Assembly: GCF_014837105.1 (NCBI RefSeq)
Contig: NZ_JACSPO010000008.1
Span: 35,293-92,182, forward strand
DNA: 56,890 nt
Source: Oceanitalea stevensii
GTDB lineage: Bacteria; Actinomycetota; Actinomycetes; Actinomycetales; Actinomycetaceae
Direction of reading: 5' to 3'
In this document: piece after piece, positions 43,244 through 51,962 of the stretch
Layout of the letters: each line of letters begins with the position of its first letter
How positions within the stretch are numbered: position 1 is the stretch's first letter
Notes under the pieces: generated by a model
Database searches by the model: none
What the model saw: only the letters and a program-made list of their open reading frames with translations
Told to the model about the DNA's origin: nothing
Made by a program: the position numbers and the translations under genes

Positions 43244-43741
43244 TCAGCGGCGGCGGTAGGTGAGGATGCGGAAGCGCATGCCGTTCTCCGCGACGTGCCA
43301 GCCGCCGTCGTCGGGGTCCTGCTCGTCGACCTGCCACTCGGGGCCGATCGGCGGCGCGTAGGTGTCGCCCTCGACGGCGTGGTCGATCTCGGTGACGACG
43401 AGGAGGTCGGCGTGGTCGATGGCCGCCTCGTAGACCTGGGCACCGCCGCAGATCCACGCGTCCTCGCCGGCGACGAGCTCGAGCGCGGCCGTGAGGTTGT
43501 CGACGACCTCGGCGCCCGGCGCCTCGAAGTCGGGGTTGCGGGTGAGGACGACGTTGCGTCGCCCGGGCAGCGGGCGGATCTTCTCCGGCAGCGACTCCCA
43601 CTGCCGGCGGCCCATGACGACGGCGTCGCCCGCGGTCGTGCTGCGGAAGTGGCGCAGGTCCTCGGGCAGGTGCCAGGGGAGGTCGTTGTCGCGGCCGATG
43701 ACGCGCTCGTGGGCCTGTGCCCAGATCATCCCGAGGGTCAT
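43244..43741 (-). CDS. folA: dihydrofolate reductase
   Basis: A 165-residue NADPH-dependent dihydrofolate reductase, regenerating tetrahydrofolate used up by thymidylate synthase. N-terminal [20 protein letters not shown] with the LPWHLPEDL motif (catalytic Asp in PEDLRHF), [12 protein letters not shown], and the cofactor motif [12 protein letters not shown] are present. The ATG overlaps the thyA stop (ATGA), so the two are translationally coupled. Its stop faces that of the exporter HTH gene with a two-base gap. Confidence 0.96.
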   Translation of the reverse strand: MTLGMIWAQAHERVIGRDNDLPWHLPEDLRHFRSTTAGDAVVMGRRQWESLPEKIRPLPGRRNVVLTRNPDFEAPGAEVVDNLTAALELVAGEDAWICGGAQVYEAAIDHADLLVVTEIDHAVEGDTYAPPIGPEWQVDEQDPDDGGWHVAENGMRFRILTYRRR

Positions 43742-44547
43742 ACCGCCACCGGCGCCTTGATCGCGGGGTGGTGCTCGTAGCCGTGGACGACGACGTCCTC
43801 GTAGGTGTAGTCGAAGAGCGAGGGCGCCTTCCGCAGCTCGAGGCGGGGGAGCGGGTAGGGCTCACGGGAGAGCTGCTCGCGGACCTGGTCGACGTGGTTG
43901 TCGTAGACGTGGCAGTCCCCGCCCGTCCACACGAAGTCGCCGACCTCCAGGCCCACCTGCTGGGCCACCATGTGGGTGAGCAGGGCGTAGGAGGCGATGT
44001 TGAAGGGGACGCCGAGGAAGAGGTCCGCCGAGCGCTGGTAGAGCTGGAGCGAGAGGCGCCCGTCGGCCACGTAGAACTGGAAGAACGCGTGGCAGGGGGC
44101 CAGGGCCATCGCGTCGAGGTCGGCGACGTTCCACGCCGAGACGATCATCCGGCGCGAGTCGGGGTTGCTCCGCAGCGTCTCGAGCACCCCGGAGAGCTGG
44201 TCGATGTGCCCGCCGTCCGGGGTGGGCCACGAGCGCCACTGGTAGCCGTAGACCGGGCCGAGCTCGCCGTCCTCGGCGGCCCACTCGTCCCAGATGTGCA
44301 CGCCCCTCTCCTGGAGGGGGCGGGCGTTGTGCTCACCGCGCAGGAACCACAGCAGCTCCTCGACCACGCCGCGGAGGAAGACCCGCTTGGTCGTGACGAG
44401 CGGGAAGCCCGCCTGCAGGTCGAAGCGCATCTGGTGGCCGAACACGCTGCGCGTGCCGGTCCCGGTGCGGTCGGACTTCGGCGTCCCGTGCTCGAGCACG
44501 TGCCGCAGGAGGTCCTCGTAGGGCGTCGGGACGAGCGGTGTGGTCAC
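43738..44547 (-). CDS. thyA: thymidylate synthase
   Basis: A 269-residue ThyA that methylates dUMP to dTMP using methylene-tetrahydrofolate. Catalytic Cys152 lies in [46 protein letters not shown] and the dUMP-binding [20 protein letters not shown] are all conserved. The GTG at 44547 is chosen because TACCAT precedes it by six bases; the nearby ATG at 44555 is out of frame. The transcript is probably leaderless. It forms a two-gene operon with folA. Confidence 0.96.
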   Translation of the reverse strand: MTTPLVPTPYEDLLRHVLEHGTPKSDRTGTGTRSVFGHQMRFDLQAGFPLVTTKRVFLRGVVEELLWFLRGEHNARPLQERGVHIWDEWAAEDGELGPVYGYQWRSWPTPDGGHIDQLSGVLETLRSNPDSRRMIVSAWNVADLDAMALAPCHAFFQFYVADGRLSLQLYQRSADLFLGVPFNIASYALLTHMVAQQVGLEVGDFVWTGGDCHVYDNHVDQVREQLSREPYPLPRLELRKAPSLFDYTYEDVVVHGYEHHPAIKAPVAV

Positions 44548-44553
44548 CGCGCC

Positions 44554-44559
44554 ATGGTA
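44554..44559 (-). promoter_or_regulatory. -10 element of thyA (leaderless)
   Basis: TACCAT on the minus strand, six bases before the GTG start. Confidence 0.6.
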
Positions 44560-44565
44560 AGCCGA

Positions 44566-44594
44566 AGGCCGCCGTCCGGTCCGGACGGCGGCCT
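44566..44594 (-). terminator. terminator of hsp20
   Basis: Fourteen-base perfect arms (AGGCCGCCGTCCGG and complement) around one central base, between the hsp20 stop and the thyA promoter. Confidence 0.75.
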
Positions 44595-44606
44595 CCGTGC
44601 GCCACG

Positions 44607-45047
44607 TCAGACGGTGGCGGGCTCCTTCTCGCTCTGCTCGATGGTGCGCGGGGTGTGCGCGACCTGGATCTTGCGCGGCTTGGCCTCCTCGGCCACCGGG
44701 ATCGTCAGGGTGAGCACACCGTCGGCGTAGTCGGCGTCGATGCGGTCGACCGCGAGCCCGGTGCCCAGCGCCAGCTGGCGGGCGAACGTCCCGGTGGGAC
44801 GCTCGTGGGACAGCCACTGGACGCCCTCGCCGTCGATGCTCGTGCGCTCGGCCCGGACGGTGAGCGTGCGGTCCTCGACGTCGATGTCGATCGTCGCGGG
44901 GTCGACACCCGGCAGGTCGATCTGGGCGACGAAGGTCTCACCGCGCCGGTAGAGGTCCAGGGGCATCGCCGTGGCCGCGGGGGCCTGGCGCAGCACCGTG
45001 TTGAACACGCGGTCCATCTCCCGGAACGGGTCGGTGAAGTGAGCCAT
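44607..45047 (-). CDS. Hsp20/alpha-crystallin small heat-shock protein
   Basis: A 146-residue small heat-shock chaperone that holds unfolding proteins. The alpha-crystallin domain spans about residues 32-125, with the [20 protein letters not shown] stretch and the late [12 protein letters not shown] motif. The N-terminal [12 protein letters not shown] is typical of actinobacterial Hsp20. The ATG at 45047 has GGAGGTACC as ribosome-binding site. The upstream region carries a CIRCE operator over the promoter and a HAIR operator beyond it, so it should be repressed by both HrcA and HspR and induced by heat. Confidence 0.94.
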   Translation of the reverse strand: MAHFTDPFREMDRVFNTVLRQAPAATAMPLDLYRRGETFVAQIDLPGVDPATIDIDVEDRTLTVRAERTSIDGEGVQWLSHERPTGTFARQLALGTGLAVDRIDADYADGVLTLTIPVAEEAKPRKIQVAHTPRTIEQSEKEPATV

Positions 45048-45103
45048 CAGGGGTACCTCCTTCTCGGTCAGGCGCCCGATCCGACCGGGCGCCGCTGACT
45101 CAA

Positions 45104-45132
45104 ATTCTGGCACTCGACGGGGGAGAGTGCCA
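45104..45132 (-). promoter_or_regulatory. hsp20 promoter
   Basis: On the minus strand, -35-like TGGCAC (45132-45127), 17-base spacer, -10-like CAGAAT (45109-45104). The CIRCE element covers the -35 and spacer. Confidence 0.45.
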
Positions 45133-45133
45133 G
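45107..45133. promoter_or_regulatory. CIRCE operator (HrcA site)
   Basis: CTGGCACTC, nine bases, GAGTGCCAG: a perfect dyad matching the GCACTC-N9-GAGTGC core of CIRCE. It lies 60 bp before the hsp20 start. Confidence 0.85.
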
Positions 45134-45156
45134 CGCCGTTCACCGTCGGCGAAAGA

Positions 45157-45177
45157 GTTGAGTGTCGTCGGCTCAAC
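45157..45177. promoter_or_regulatory. HAIR-like operator (HspR site)
   Basis: GTTGAGT, seven bases, GCTCAAC, close to the HAIR consensus CTTGAGT-N7-ACTCAAG with identical spacing. It ends one base before the stop of the preceding gene. Confidence 0.7.
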
Positions 45178-45885
45178 CTAGGGCGTGACCTGCGGCGATG
45201 CTGTGGTGGAGGGTACTGGGCCGAAGGCCTCGCGCGCCCCGGTGACCACCTGGGCGGCGAGTCGGCGGCCGACGAACCAGCCCACGACGGCGCCGACCCC
45301 GAAGGGTGCCAGCCGCCCGAGCACCATGGCCCCGCTCTTGGCCGCGGCCGCACGCACGAGCCGGCGGGAGAGCCCCTTGTTGACGGCGCGGACGGTGCCG
45401 AGGGGCAGCCTGGTGAGCAGCCCGCGGCCCCAGTAGAGGGTGCTGACGCCGAGCTCGCCGCGCAGGGCGCGCGCGCCGTCCTCGCCGAGGAGTGACACGA
45501 GCAGCAGGGTGCGCCGGCGGGCGACGTCCTCGACGTCCACGCCGTGCACGTGGGCCACCGCGCCGACGAAGGTCGTGCTCGCGCGCAGGTAGCTGCCGAG
45601 GTTGGCGGTGGTGAGGAGCGCGGCCACGCCCGTGCCCACGCCGGGCACGGCCGCGGTGAGCCCGACGGCGGCGCTGAGCACACTCACCCGGCGGCGGTAG
45701 CGCCGCTCGAGGAGGGCGACGACGTCGGCCGGTGAGGCGTCGGGGTTGGCGGCGGCGACCTTCTCGGCTAGTGCCCGGGACCGGCCCGCCCCGCTGGCCA
45801 GAGCCTTCTCGATGCGTCGTTCGAGGGTGTTGGCGGCCGGCTCGACCTCGCCGATGCCCTCCGGGGCGGGGCGACGGCGGCTCAT
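45178..45885 (-). CDS. hypothetical protein, possibly EcsC-like
   Basis: A 235-residue protein. The N-terminal 70 residues are charged and helical (EVEPAANTLERRIEKALA; AEKVAAANPDASPADVVALL). A hydrophobic, Gly-rich central part (AAVGLTAAVPGVGTGVAALL) and a second one near the C terminus (GRLAPFGVGAVVGWFVGRRL) could associate with membrane. The pattern loosely resembles EcsC-type proteins, but I would not assign a function. The ATG overlaps the OsmC stop (ATGA), so it is co-translated with the peroxiredoxin. Confidence 0.65.
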   Translation of the reverse strand: MSRRRPAPEGIGEVEPAANTLERRIEKALASGAGRSRALAEKVAAANPDASPADVVALLERRYRRRVSVLSAAVGLTAAVPGVGTGVAALLTTANLGSYLRASTTFVGAVAHVHGVDVEDVARRRTLLLVSLLGEDGARALRGELGVSTLYWGRGLLTRLPLGTVRAVNKGLSRRLVRAAAAKSGAMVLGRLAPFGVGAVVGWFVGRRLAAQVVTGAREAFGPVPSTTASPQVTP

Positions 45886-46367
45886 GACTGTCCCCGAAGC
45901 GGCTCGTGGGTGATGGCGACGTCGTAGGCGGCGCCGGCCTTGAGGGTGCGCCCCACGGTGCACTGGCGCCCGGAGGTGCGCTCGACCCGCTCGGCGAGCT
46001 TGTCCCGCTTCTCCTCGTCGAGCTCGGCGAGGTCGAGGAGGAGCTCGACGTCGAGGTGCCCGTAGCGGTTCTCGTCCTCCACCCCGGTGGACGAGACGCC
46101 GACGACGGCGGGGAAGTCGTCACCGAGCCGGCTGCGCAGGACGTGGTCGGTGGACAGCGCGGTGCACGCCGCGAGGGCGATCTTGAGCAGCTCACCGGGG
46201 GAGAACACCCCCTCGGCGTCGCCGCGGCCGATCCGCACCTGCGCCCCGCGGCCGTTGTAGGCGATGTACTCGGGCGCGCCCTGGCGCTCGGCCCACAGGG
46301 CGCGTGCGGGCGAGATGGTCTCCTCGGGGGTGTGGGTGGGCTCGTCCGGCGTCGTCGTGTCGGTCAT
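45882..46367 (-). CDS. OsmC/Ohr-family peroxiredoxin
   Basis: A 161-residue OsmC-family protein. The two catalytic cysteines are seen in LKIALAACTALSTDHVL and TSGRQCTVGRTL, as needed to reduce organic hydroperoxides; the catalytic Arg of Ohr is probably the conserved N-terminal one. Such proteins are thiol-dependent peroxidases. Coupled to the following hypothetical gene. Tandem repeats and a terminator separate it from the transglutaminase gene upstream. Confidence 0.88.
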   Translation of the reverse strand: MTDTTTPDEPTHTPEETISPARALWAERQGAPEYIAYNGRGAQVRIGRGDAEGVFSPGELLKIALAACTALSTDHVLRSRLGDDFPAVVGVSSTGVEDENRYGHLDVELLLDLAELDEEKRDKLAERVERTSGRQCTVGRTLKAGAAYDVAITHEPLRGQS

Positions 46368-46422
46368 GTCCCGATCGTGGCACGGCCCGCCGCGCGCCGA
46401 CACTGGCGGCGGGACGGCCCTA

Positions 46423-46585
46423 GTGTGCCGAATGTCGGATTCTCCGGGAGCCCCCCGTGTGCCGACAGTCGGATTCTCCGGGAGCCCCCCGTGTGCCGAG
46501 AGCCGGATTCTCCGGGAGCCCCCCGTGTGCCGAGAGCCGGATTCTCCCGGAGCCCCCGTGCGCCGACAGCCGGATTCCTCCGGGG
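46423..46585. repeat. tandem repeat array, 34-bp unit, about 4.8 copies
   Basis: Units at 46423-46456, 46457-46490, 46491-46524, 46525-46557 (33 bp) and a partial one at 46558-46585. The consensus begins GTGTGCCGACAGTCGGATTC and continues TCCGGGAGCCCCCC. Each unit carries small internal dyads (CCGACAGTCGG; CTCCGGGAG). The last unit pairs with an inverted copy at 46609-46624 to form the transglutaminase terminator. Non-coding, between transglutaminase 3' end and OsmC 5' end. Confidence 0.9.
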
Positions 46586-46624
46586 TGGAGCGCGCTGCGC
46601 GGCCGAGAAATCCAGCTGTCGGCG
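46561..46624 (-). terminator. terminator of the MoxR/DUF58/transglutaminase operon
   Basis: A 16-base stem (46561-46576 with 46609-46624, one mismatch) with a GC-rich internal loop. It shares ATCCAGCTGTCGG with the hairpin at 10770-10808. Confidence 0.65.
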
Positions 46625-46651
46625 GTGGGGCTCGCGGGGGAGGGACGCCGC

Positions 46652-49141
46652 TCAGTCCACCGCGGGGTGCGGGCGGCGGCCGGGGAGCAGGGCGCCGAGC
46701 TGGGCGCGTCCCCCCGCGGGCAGCAGGGTCGCGAGCAGACGACGACGGCGGGTCACCCGTGCCCGCTGCCACTCCACCACCTGCCGCACGTCCTCACGCA
46801 TCGTCCCGAGCTCGGGGGTCTGCGCCGCGTACCGGGCGGACTCGAGCCGGTCGGTCGCCCGGTTCAGGGCTTCCCTCGTCGGGGCGTCGGGCGCGATCTC
46901 GCGCGCGTAGTGGTCGCGCAGCGCCCGCGGTGTCGCCGCGGCCGGCGGGGCCACACCGAGGTCGGCGAGGCCGTCGACGAGCACGGTCCACTCGCCCTCG
47001 ACCTGCTCGACGGGGCTGCGCCCGCGGCGGGACCGCCAGCGGTGCCAGCGGCCGGCGAGGGGGACGACCGACGCGAGGGCGAGGACGGCGGCCAGGCCAA
47101 GCGCCGTCCACCCGATCACCTCGGCGTGGCGCTCGAACCAGCCCTCCTCGCCGCTGCCGCCCGCCCCGCCGGCGCTGTCGGGGACCGCGGGGGCGACGGT
47201 CGGCTCCTCGGTCGAGGGCACCTCCTGCGGGGTGGGGACCGCCTGCTGCTGGCCCTCGGTGGCGAAAGTGGGTGCGGTCCCGCTGCGCTGGCCCGGCGTG
47301 GGCTCGAAGCGCGTCCACCCGAGACCGGTGATGAAGAGCTCGGGCCAGGCGTGCGCGTCGCTCGCCACGACGGTGCGGGTGCCGTCCAGGCCGCGCGAGC
47401 CGGGCAGGAACCCGATGGCGAGGCGGGCAGGGATGTCCTGGGCGCGCGCGAGCATGACCATCGCGGTGGCGAACTGCGTGCAGTAGCCCTGCTTGGTCGC
47501 CAGGAAGTGGGAGATCGGGTCGAGCGGCTCACCGTCCGGCCCCTCGACGGGGTCGGCGAGGGTGAGGGAGTAGGTGAACTCCGGGCTGCGCAGGTAGCGC
47601 TGGAGCTCCAGGGCGATGTCGATCTGGTTGGTCCGGTCCCCGGCGAGCTCGGCCGCGAGGTCCTCCACGACCTGCCGGGACGCGGGGTCGACGGTGAGGG
47701 CCTGGGGTTCCGGGACGGGGGGCTCCAGCCGGATGCGTCCGTCAGGGTCCTCGGCCTCGATGCTGCCGTCGGTGCGGAACCAGTGGGTCTGACCGTCGGA
47801 GTAGGTGATCGCGACGGTGCTTCCGTCGGGAGCGCTGAGGAAGGTGGTCCCGTCGTCGGCGGTCTCCGTGGTGAGCTCGTCGGCTGCGTACCGCTCCGCC
47901 GCGCGGACGGGGGGCGCCCCGATCTCCTCCGGGAGCGTGGTGAGCGGGGCCATCTCGAGGTAGTCCACCGCGTAGGTGCCCGGCGCCGCCCCGACCGTCA
48001 GGCTGTCGCCGATGGGGGTCCACAGCCACTCGACACCGCCGAGGTCGACGGCGGTCGGGGGGTAGGGCACGGCGAGCTGGGGGGCCCGCAGCCCGTTCTG
48101 CGTGACGGTCATCGTGCGGGGCGTGGCCTCGAGCCCGGGTGCCGCCAGCGAGTAGCCGGCGATCGTGAAGATCTCGGGGACCTGGTACTGGGAGGTCGTC
48201 GCGGGGCCGAACGGGGTCCACCGGCCGTCGTCGTACAGAGTCGTCGACGTCACCCGCAGCGGCGGCGGGGAGCTGTCGTCGGTCCGGTAGCGGATGACGG
48301 GGGCGTTGGACCGGTCGGCGAGGTCCTGGGTGAGGTCGAGGGTGTCGGTGAAGCTCACCGTGCCGGGCGCGCCCTCGCCCGAGCGGCCGTCGACGAGGAC
48401 GGTGGGCGGCAGGTGCGGCAGCACGCCGGGCAGGACGACGGCGAGGAGGAGGGCCGACACGCCCATGACCCGCGCCGTCACGCCCAGCCGGTGGTGGTTG
48501 CCGCGGGCGGCAGCGACGCGGTCGACGCTCACCGCGGCGTCGGGCCGGTCCTCCCACTCCTCGAGCCGGGCGCGGCCCTGCTGGGAGAGGAGCACGAGCC
48601 AGGCGGCCGCCCCGATGAGGAAGTAGCGCGGGTCGAGCGCCTGGCCCGAGCCGGAGGCCGCGCCCGCGGAGACGAGGAGGAGCGGGACACCGGCGATCGC
48701 GCCCGCCCGGAACGTCACCCCGAGCGCCTCCACCACGAGCGCGAGAGCGGCGATCGAGCCGAGGACGACGAAGGTGAGCCCGGGCGTCGCGGGGGCGGGG
48801 ACGGAGTAGGTCTGGATGGTGAGGACGCCCTCGCGCACGAGAGCACTCATCGCGACGAGCGTGGACTCGTCGGGCGGCCGGTGCTGGTGCGCCCAGCCCG
48901 CCAGCCCGCCGAGGAGGGCCAGCACCTGGGCGAGAATGACGAGCCAGGCCGGCACCCGCGCCATGCGCACGAGTGAGCCGACGGCGACGACGAGCAGCAG
49001 CACCCCGAACAGCGGCCCGATCCACGGGCGGGTCGAGACGAGTTCGCCCAGCGGCCAGGACACGGCGACGAGCGCCGTCACGGCGAGCGCGGACTCCACC
49101 CACCGGCCGCGGAGCAGCGCGGTGACCCAGGGGTCGTTCAC
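46652..49141 (-). CDS. transglutaminase-like membrane protein (TgpA type)
   Basis: An 829-residue protein. Five to six membrane helices cover about residues 15-250. A large extracytoplasmic part follows, with the transglutaminase-like catalytic core: Cys near 552 in KQGYCTQFATAM, His near 596 in SDAHAWPEL and an acidic residue in RFEPTPG (Glu where Asp is usual). A further membrane helix (about 675-695) and a DUF4129-like tail (RALRDHYAREIAPDAPTR) end it. This is the TgpA layout encoded with MoxR and DUF58. The GTG overlaps the DUF58 stop (GTGA). Confidence 0.88.
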   Translation of the reverse strand: MNDPWVTALLRGRWVESALAVTALVAVSWPLGELVSTRPWIGPLFGVLLLVVAVGSLVRMARVPAWLVILAQVLALLGGLAGWAHQHRPPDESTLVAMSALVREGVLTIQTYSVPAPATPGLTFVVLGSIAALALVVEALGVTFRAGAIAGVPLLLVSAGAASGSGQALDPRYFLIGAAAWLVLLSQQGRARLEEWEDRPDAAVSVDRVAAARGNHHRLGVTARVMGVSALLLAVVLPGVLPHLPPTVLVDGRSGEGAPGTVSFTDTLDLTQDLADRSNAPVIRYRTDDSSPPPLRVTSTTLYDDGRWTPFGPATTSQYQVPEIFTIAGYSLAAPGLEATPRTMTVTQNGLRAPQLAVPYPPTAVDLGGVEWLWTPIGDSLTVGAAPGTYAVDYLEMAPLTTLPEEIGAPPVRAAERYAADELTTETADDGTTFLSAPDGSTVAITYSDGQTHWFRTDGSIEAEDPDGRIRLEPPVPEPQALTVDPASRQVVEDLAAELAGDRTNQIDIALELQRYLRSPEFTYSLTLADPVEGPDGEPLDPISHFLATKQGYCTQFATAMVMLARAQDIPARLAIGFLPGSRGLDGTRTVVASDAHAWPELFITGLGWTRFEPTPGQRSGTAPTFATEGQQQAVPTPQEVPSTEEPTVAPAVPDSAGGAGGSGEEGWFERHAEVIGWTALGLAAVLALASVVPLAGRWHRWRSRRGRSPVEQVEGEWTVLVDGLADLGVAPPAAATPRALRDHYAREIAPDAPTREALNRATDRLESARYAAQTPELGTMREDVRQVVEWQRARVTRRRRLLATLLPAGGRAQLGALLPGRRPHPAVD

Positions 49142-50384
49142 CGCAGGCCTGCCAGGTCGGCCCGCCGCCCCGCGGCGGGCGGGACGGCGGCGGCCCACAC
49201 GTCGGCGACGGCGTCGCCGTCACGGACGGTGCGGGTGCGCCAGCCGGCCGCGGTGAAGATCGGCACGAGCTCGCCGTCACCGGGGACGGACCAGCCACGC
49301 ACCTCGGGGTCGTCGGCGAAGGACGTGGTGTCGAGCACGAGCGCGACCCCGAGGCTGCCGGGGGAGCGGACGGCCGGGACGGCGAGCACGGCCTCGGGGT
49401 CGTGGTCGGCGACGACCGCGACGACGACGGCGCCGTCCGCCGTCAGCGCGTGCGCGTCACGGACGTACGGGGTGAGGGCGTCGGCGGTCGGCTCGACGAG
49501 CGCGAGGGCGCGCAGGACGGCGAGGAGCTCGGTGCGGCCCGGCTCCCCGGCACCCACGACGTGCACCGCGTAGCCGTCCTCACCGAGGTGGACGGCCAGG
49601 GAGGCGACGGCGCGCACCGCCCACTCGAAGGCCTCGTGGGCCTCACCGTAGGCACCGGCCCGGGCGTCGAGGAGCAGGACGGCGCGGCGGCGGGCGGGGC
49701 GGTCCTCCTGGCGGACCATGAGCTCACCGCGGTGGGCGGTCGTGGGCCAGTGGACGCGGCGCAGGTCGTCACCGTCGCGGTAGGCGCGGATGCTCACGTC
49801 GTCCTCGCCGTGGAGCGCGACCATGTGGGGGACCTGACCCTCGCGGCCCAGGCCGCCGCCGTGGACCCGGTTCGGTCCCAGCGGCTCGATACGGGGCAGC
49901 ACGAGGAGCTGGCCCTCCCCGGGGAGCCGGACGCTCGCCGTCGTCATCCCGAAGGGGTCGCGCCGCTCGAGGCGCAGCGGCCCGAGCCGGTGCGCGCCGC
50001 GGGAGGGGGAGGAGACGTGGTAGCGGACGGTGTGGCGCTCGCCGGGGTCCATGCGCGGCAGCAGGAAGTGCGGGCCGGTGCCGAGCAGCGGGTCCAGCTG
50101 CTCCTCGGCCACCTGGATCGGGCTGAGGCGGGTGCCGCCCCCGCGCAGGACGAGCTCGACCTGCGCCGGCTGGTCGGGGGCCACGAGCGCCGGCGAGACG
50201 AGCCGCTGGAGGTCCACGGGCGGCGCGGGACGCCACCCGGCGACGACGGCGAGCACCGGCAGCCCGGTGACGAGGACGCCGGCCCGGGTGATGTCCGGGT
50301 AGCCGAGCAGCGTCCCGAGCGCGACGACGACGACCCCCAGCGCGAGGAAGACCTGCCCCCGGCCGGTGAGACGCGGGCGTCGGC

Positions 50385-50388
<4 letters not shown>
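49138..50388 (-). CDS. DUF58 protein (MoxR-associated, copy B)
   Basis: A 416-residue protein with two N-terminal membrane helices (about residues 11-47), a beta-rich section, and the DUF58 core with YRDGDDLRRVHWPTTAHRG near residue 205. The following vWA-like fold starts AVLLLDARAG. It is the middle gene of MoxR-DUF58-transglutaminase, joined to both by four-base overlaps. It is diverged from the DUF58 protein of the other operon in this window (36732-38039). Confidence 0.9.
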
Positions 50389-51341
<953 letters not shown>

Positions 51342-51387
51342 TCGATCCTCCCCCATGGGCCGCGGCCCGGGGAGTGGATCGGGTGGC

Positions 51388-51885
51388 TCACCTGCCGGCG
51401 AGGAAGTCCAGCCCGATGGAGCGCTCGACGGCGAGGACCTGGTCCACGGCACCGGCGGCGGCCTTCTCGATGGGCTTGCCGAAGAACGGGACGGAGGCGG
51501 TGATGTCCCCCGAGAAGGACTGCACCGTCCCGCCGTCGGGGCCGGGCTGCAGGGACATGCGCCCGATGACGCGGACGGGGGCGCCGGCGATGTCGAGGGA
51601 CAGGGTGCCGACGCGGGAGCGGTCCGGGTGCGGGGCCTCCCAGGCCTCGACGAGCCGCACGTCCAGGCTCTGGCCCACGAGCGAGCGGAAGGAGGAGGGG
51701 ACCTGGTCGGTGGGCATCTGCCGGCGGGTGGTGACGGTGAAGGCCTCACCCTCCCAGATGACCTCCTGGGTGGAGTCGAGCGCACCGGAGGCGGCGATCT
51801 TGCGCCGGACGAACTCCTCGTCGGCGAGCATCGCGGCCACCGTGTCCATGTCGGCGGGGTAGTCGATCGTCGCGTCGAACCGCAC
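51388..51885 (-). CDS. DUF2505 protein (SRPBCC-like)
   Basis: A 165-residue protein of the actinobacterial DUF2505 family. It starts MRFDATIDYPADMDTVAAML (GTG codon) and has alternating beta strands and a long C-terminal helix (FGKPIEKAAAGAVDQVLAVE), consistent with a START/SRPBCC-like lipid-binding fold. Function unknown. GAAGGAG precedes the start. It is divergent from pdtaS across 77 bp and is followed by the MoxR operon 46 bp downstream. Confidence 0.85.
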   Translation of the reverse strand: MRFDATIDYPADMDTVAAMLADEEFVRRKIAASGALDSTQEVIWEGEAFTVTTRRQMPTDQVPSSFRSLVGQSLDVRLVEAWEAPHPDRSRVGTLSLDIAGAPVRVIGRMSLQPGPDGGTVQSFSGDITASVPFFGKPIEKAAAGAVDQVLAVERSIGLDFLAGR

Positions 51886-51950
51886 GTTGCTCCTTCAGTC
51901 GCCGGGGGTCCCAGCGTAACCGGGACCGGCGGCGGCGCACGGGCGGGCTA

Positions 51951-51956
51951 TACGCT
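51951..51956 (+). promoter_or_regulatory. -10 element of pdtaS (leaderless)
   Basis: TACGCT (within TATACGCT) ends six bases before the GTG at 51963. Confidence 0.6.
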
Positions 51957-51962
51957 GACGGG

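Noticed and set aside
46423..46585. Possible CRISPR array
   Set aside because: The units are contiguous with no unique spacers, and no cas genes are present; they are tandem repeats of a hairpin arm.
46264..47331. A plus-strand frame giving a repetitive protein (SRILREPPVCREPDSPGAP repeats)
   Set aside because: The repeats are 34 bp, not a multiple of three, so the peptide repeats change frame; the frame then runs antisense to the transglutaminase gene.
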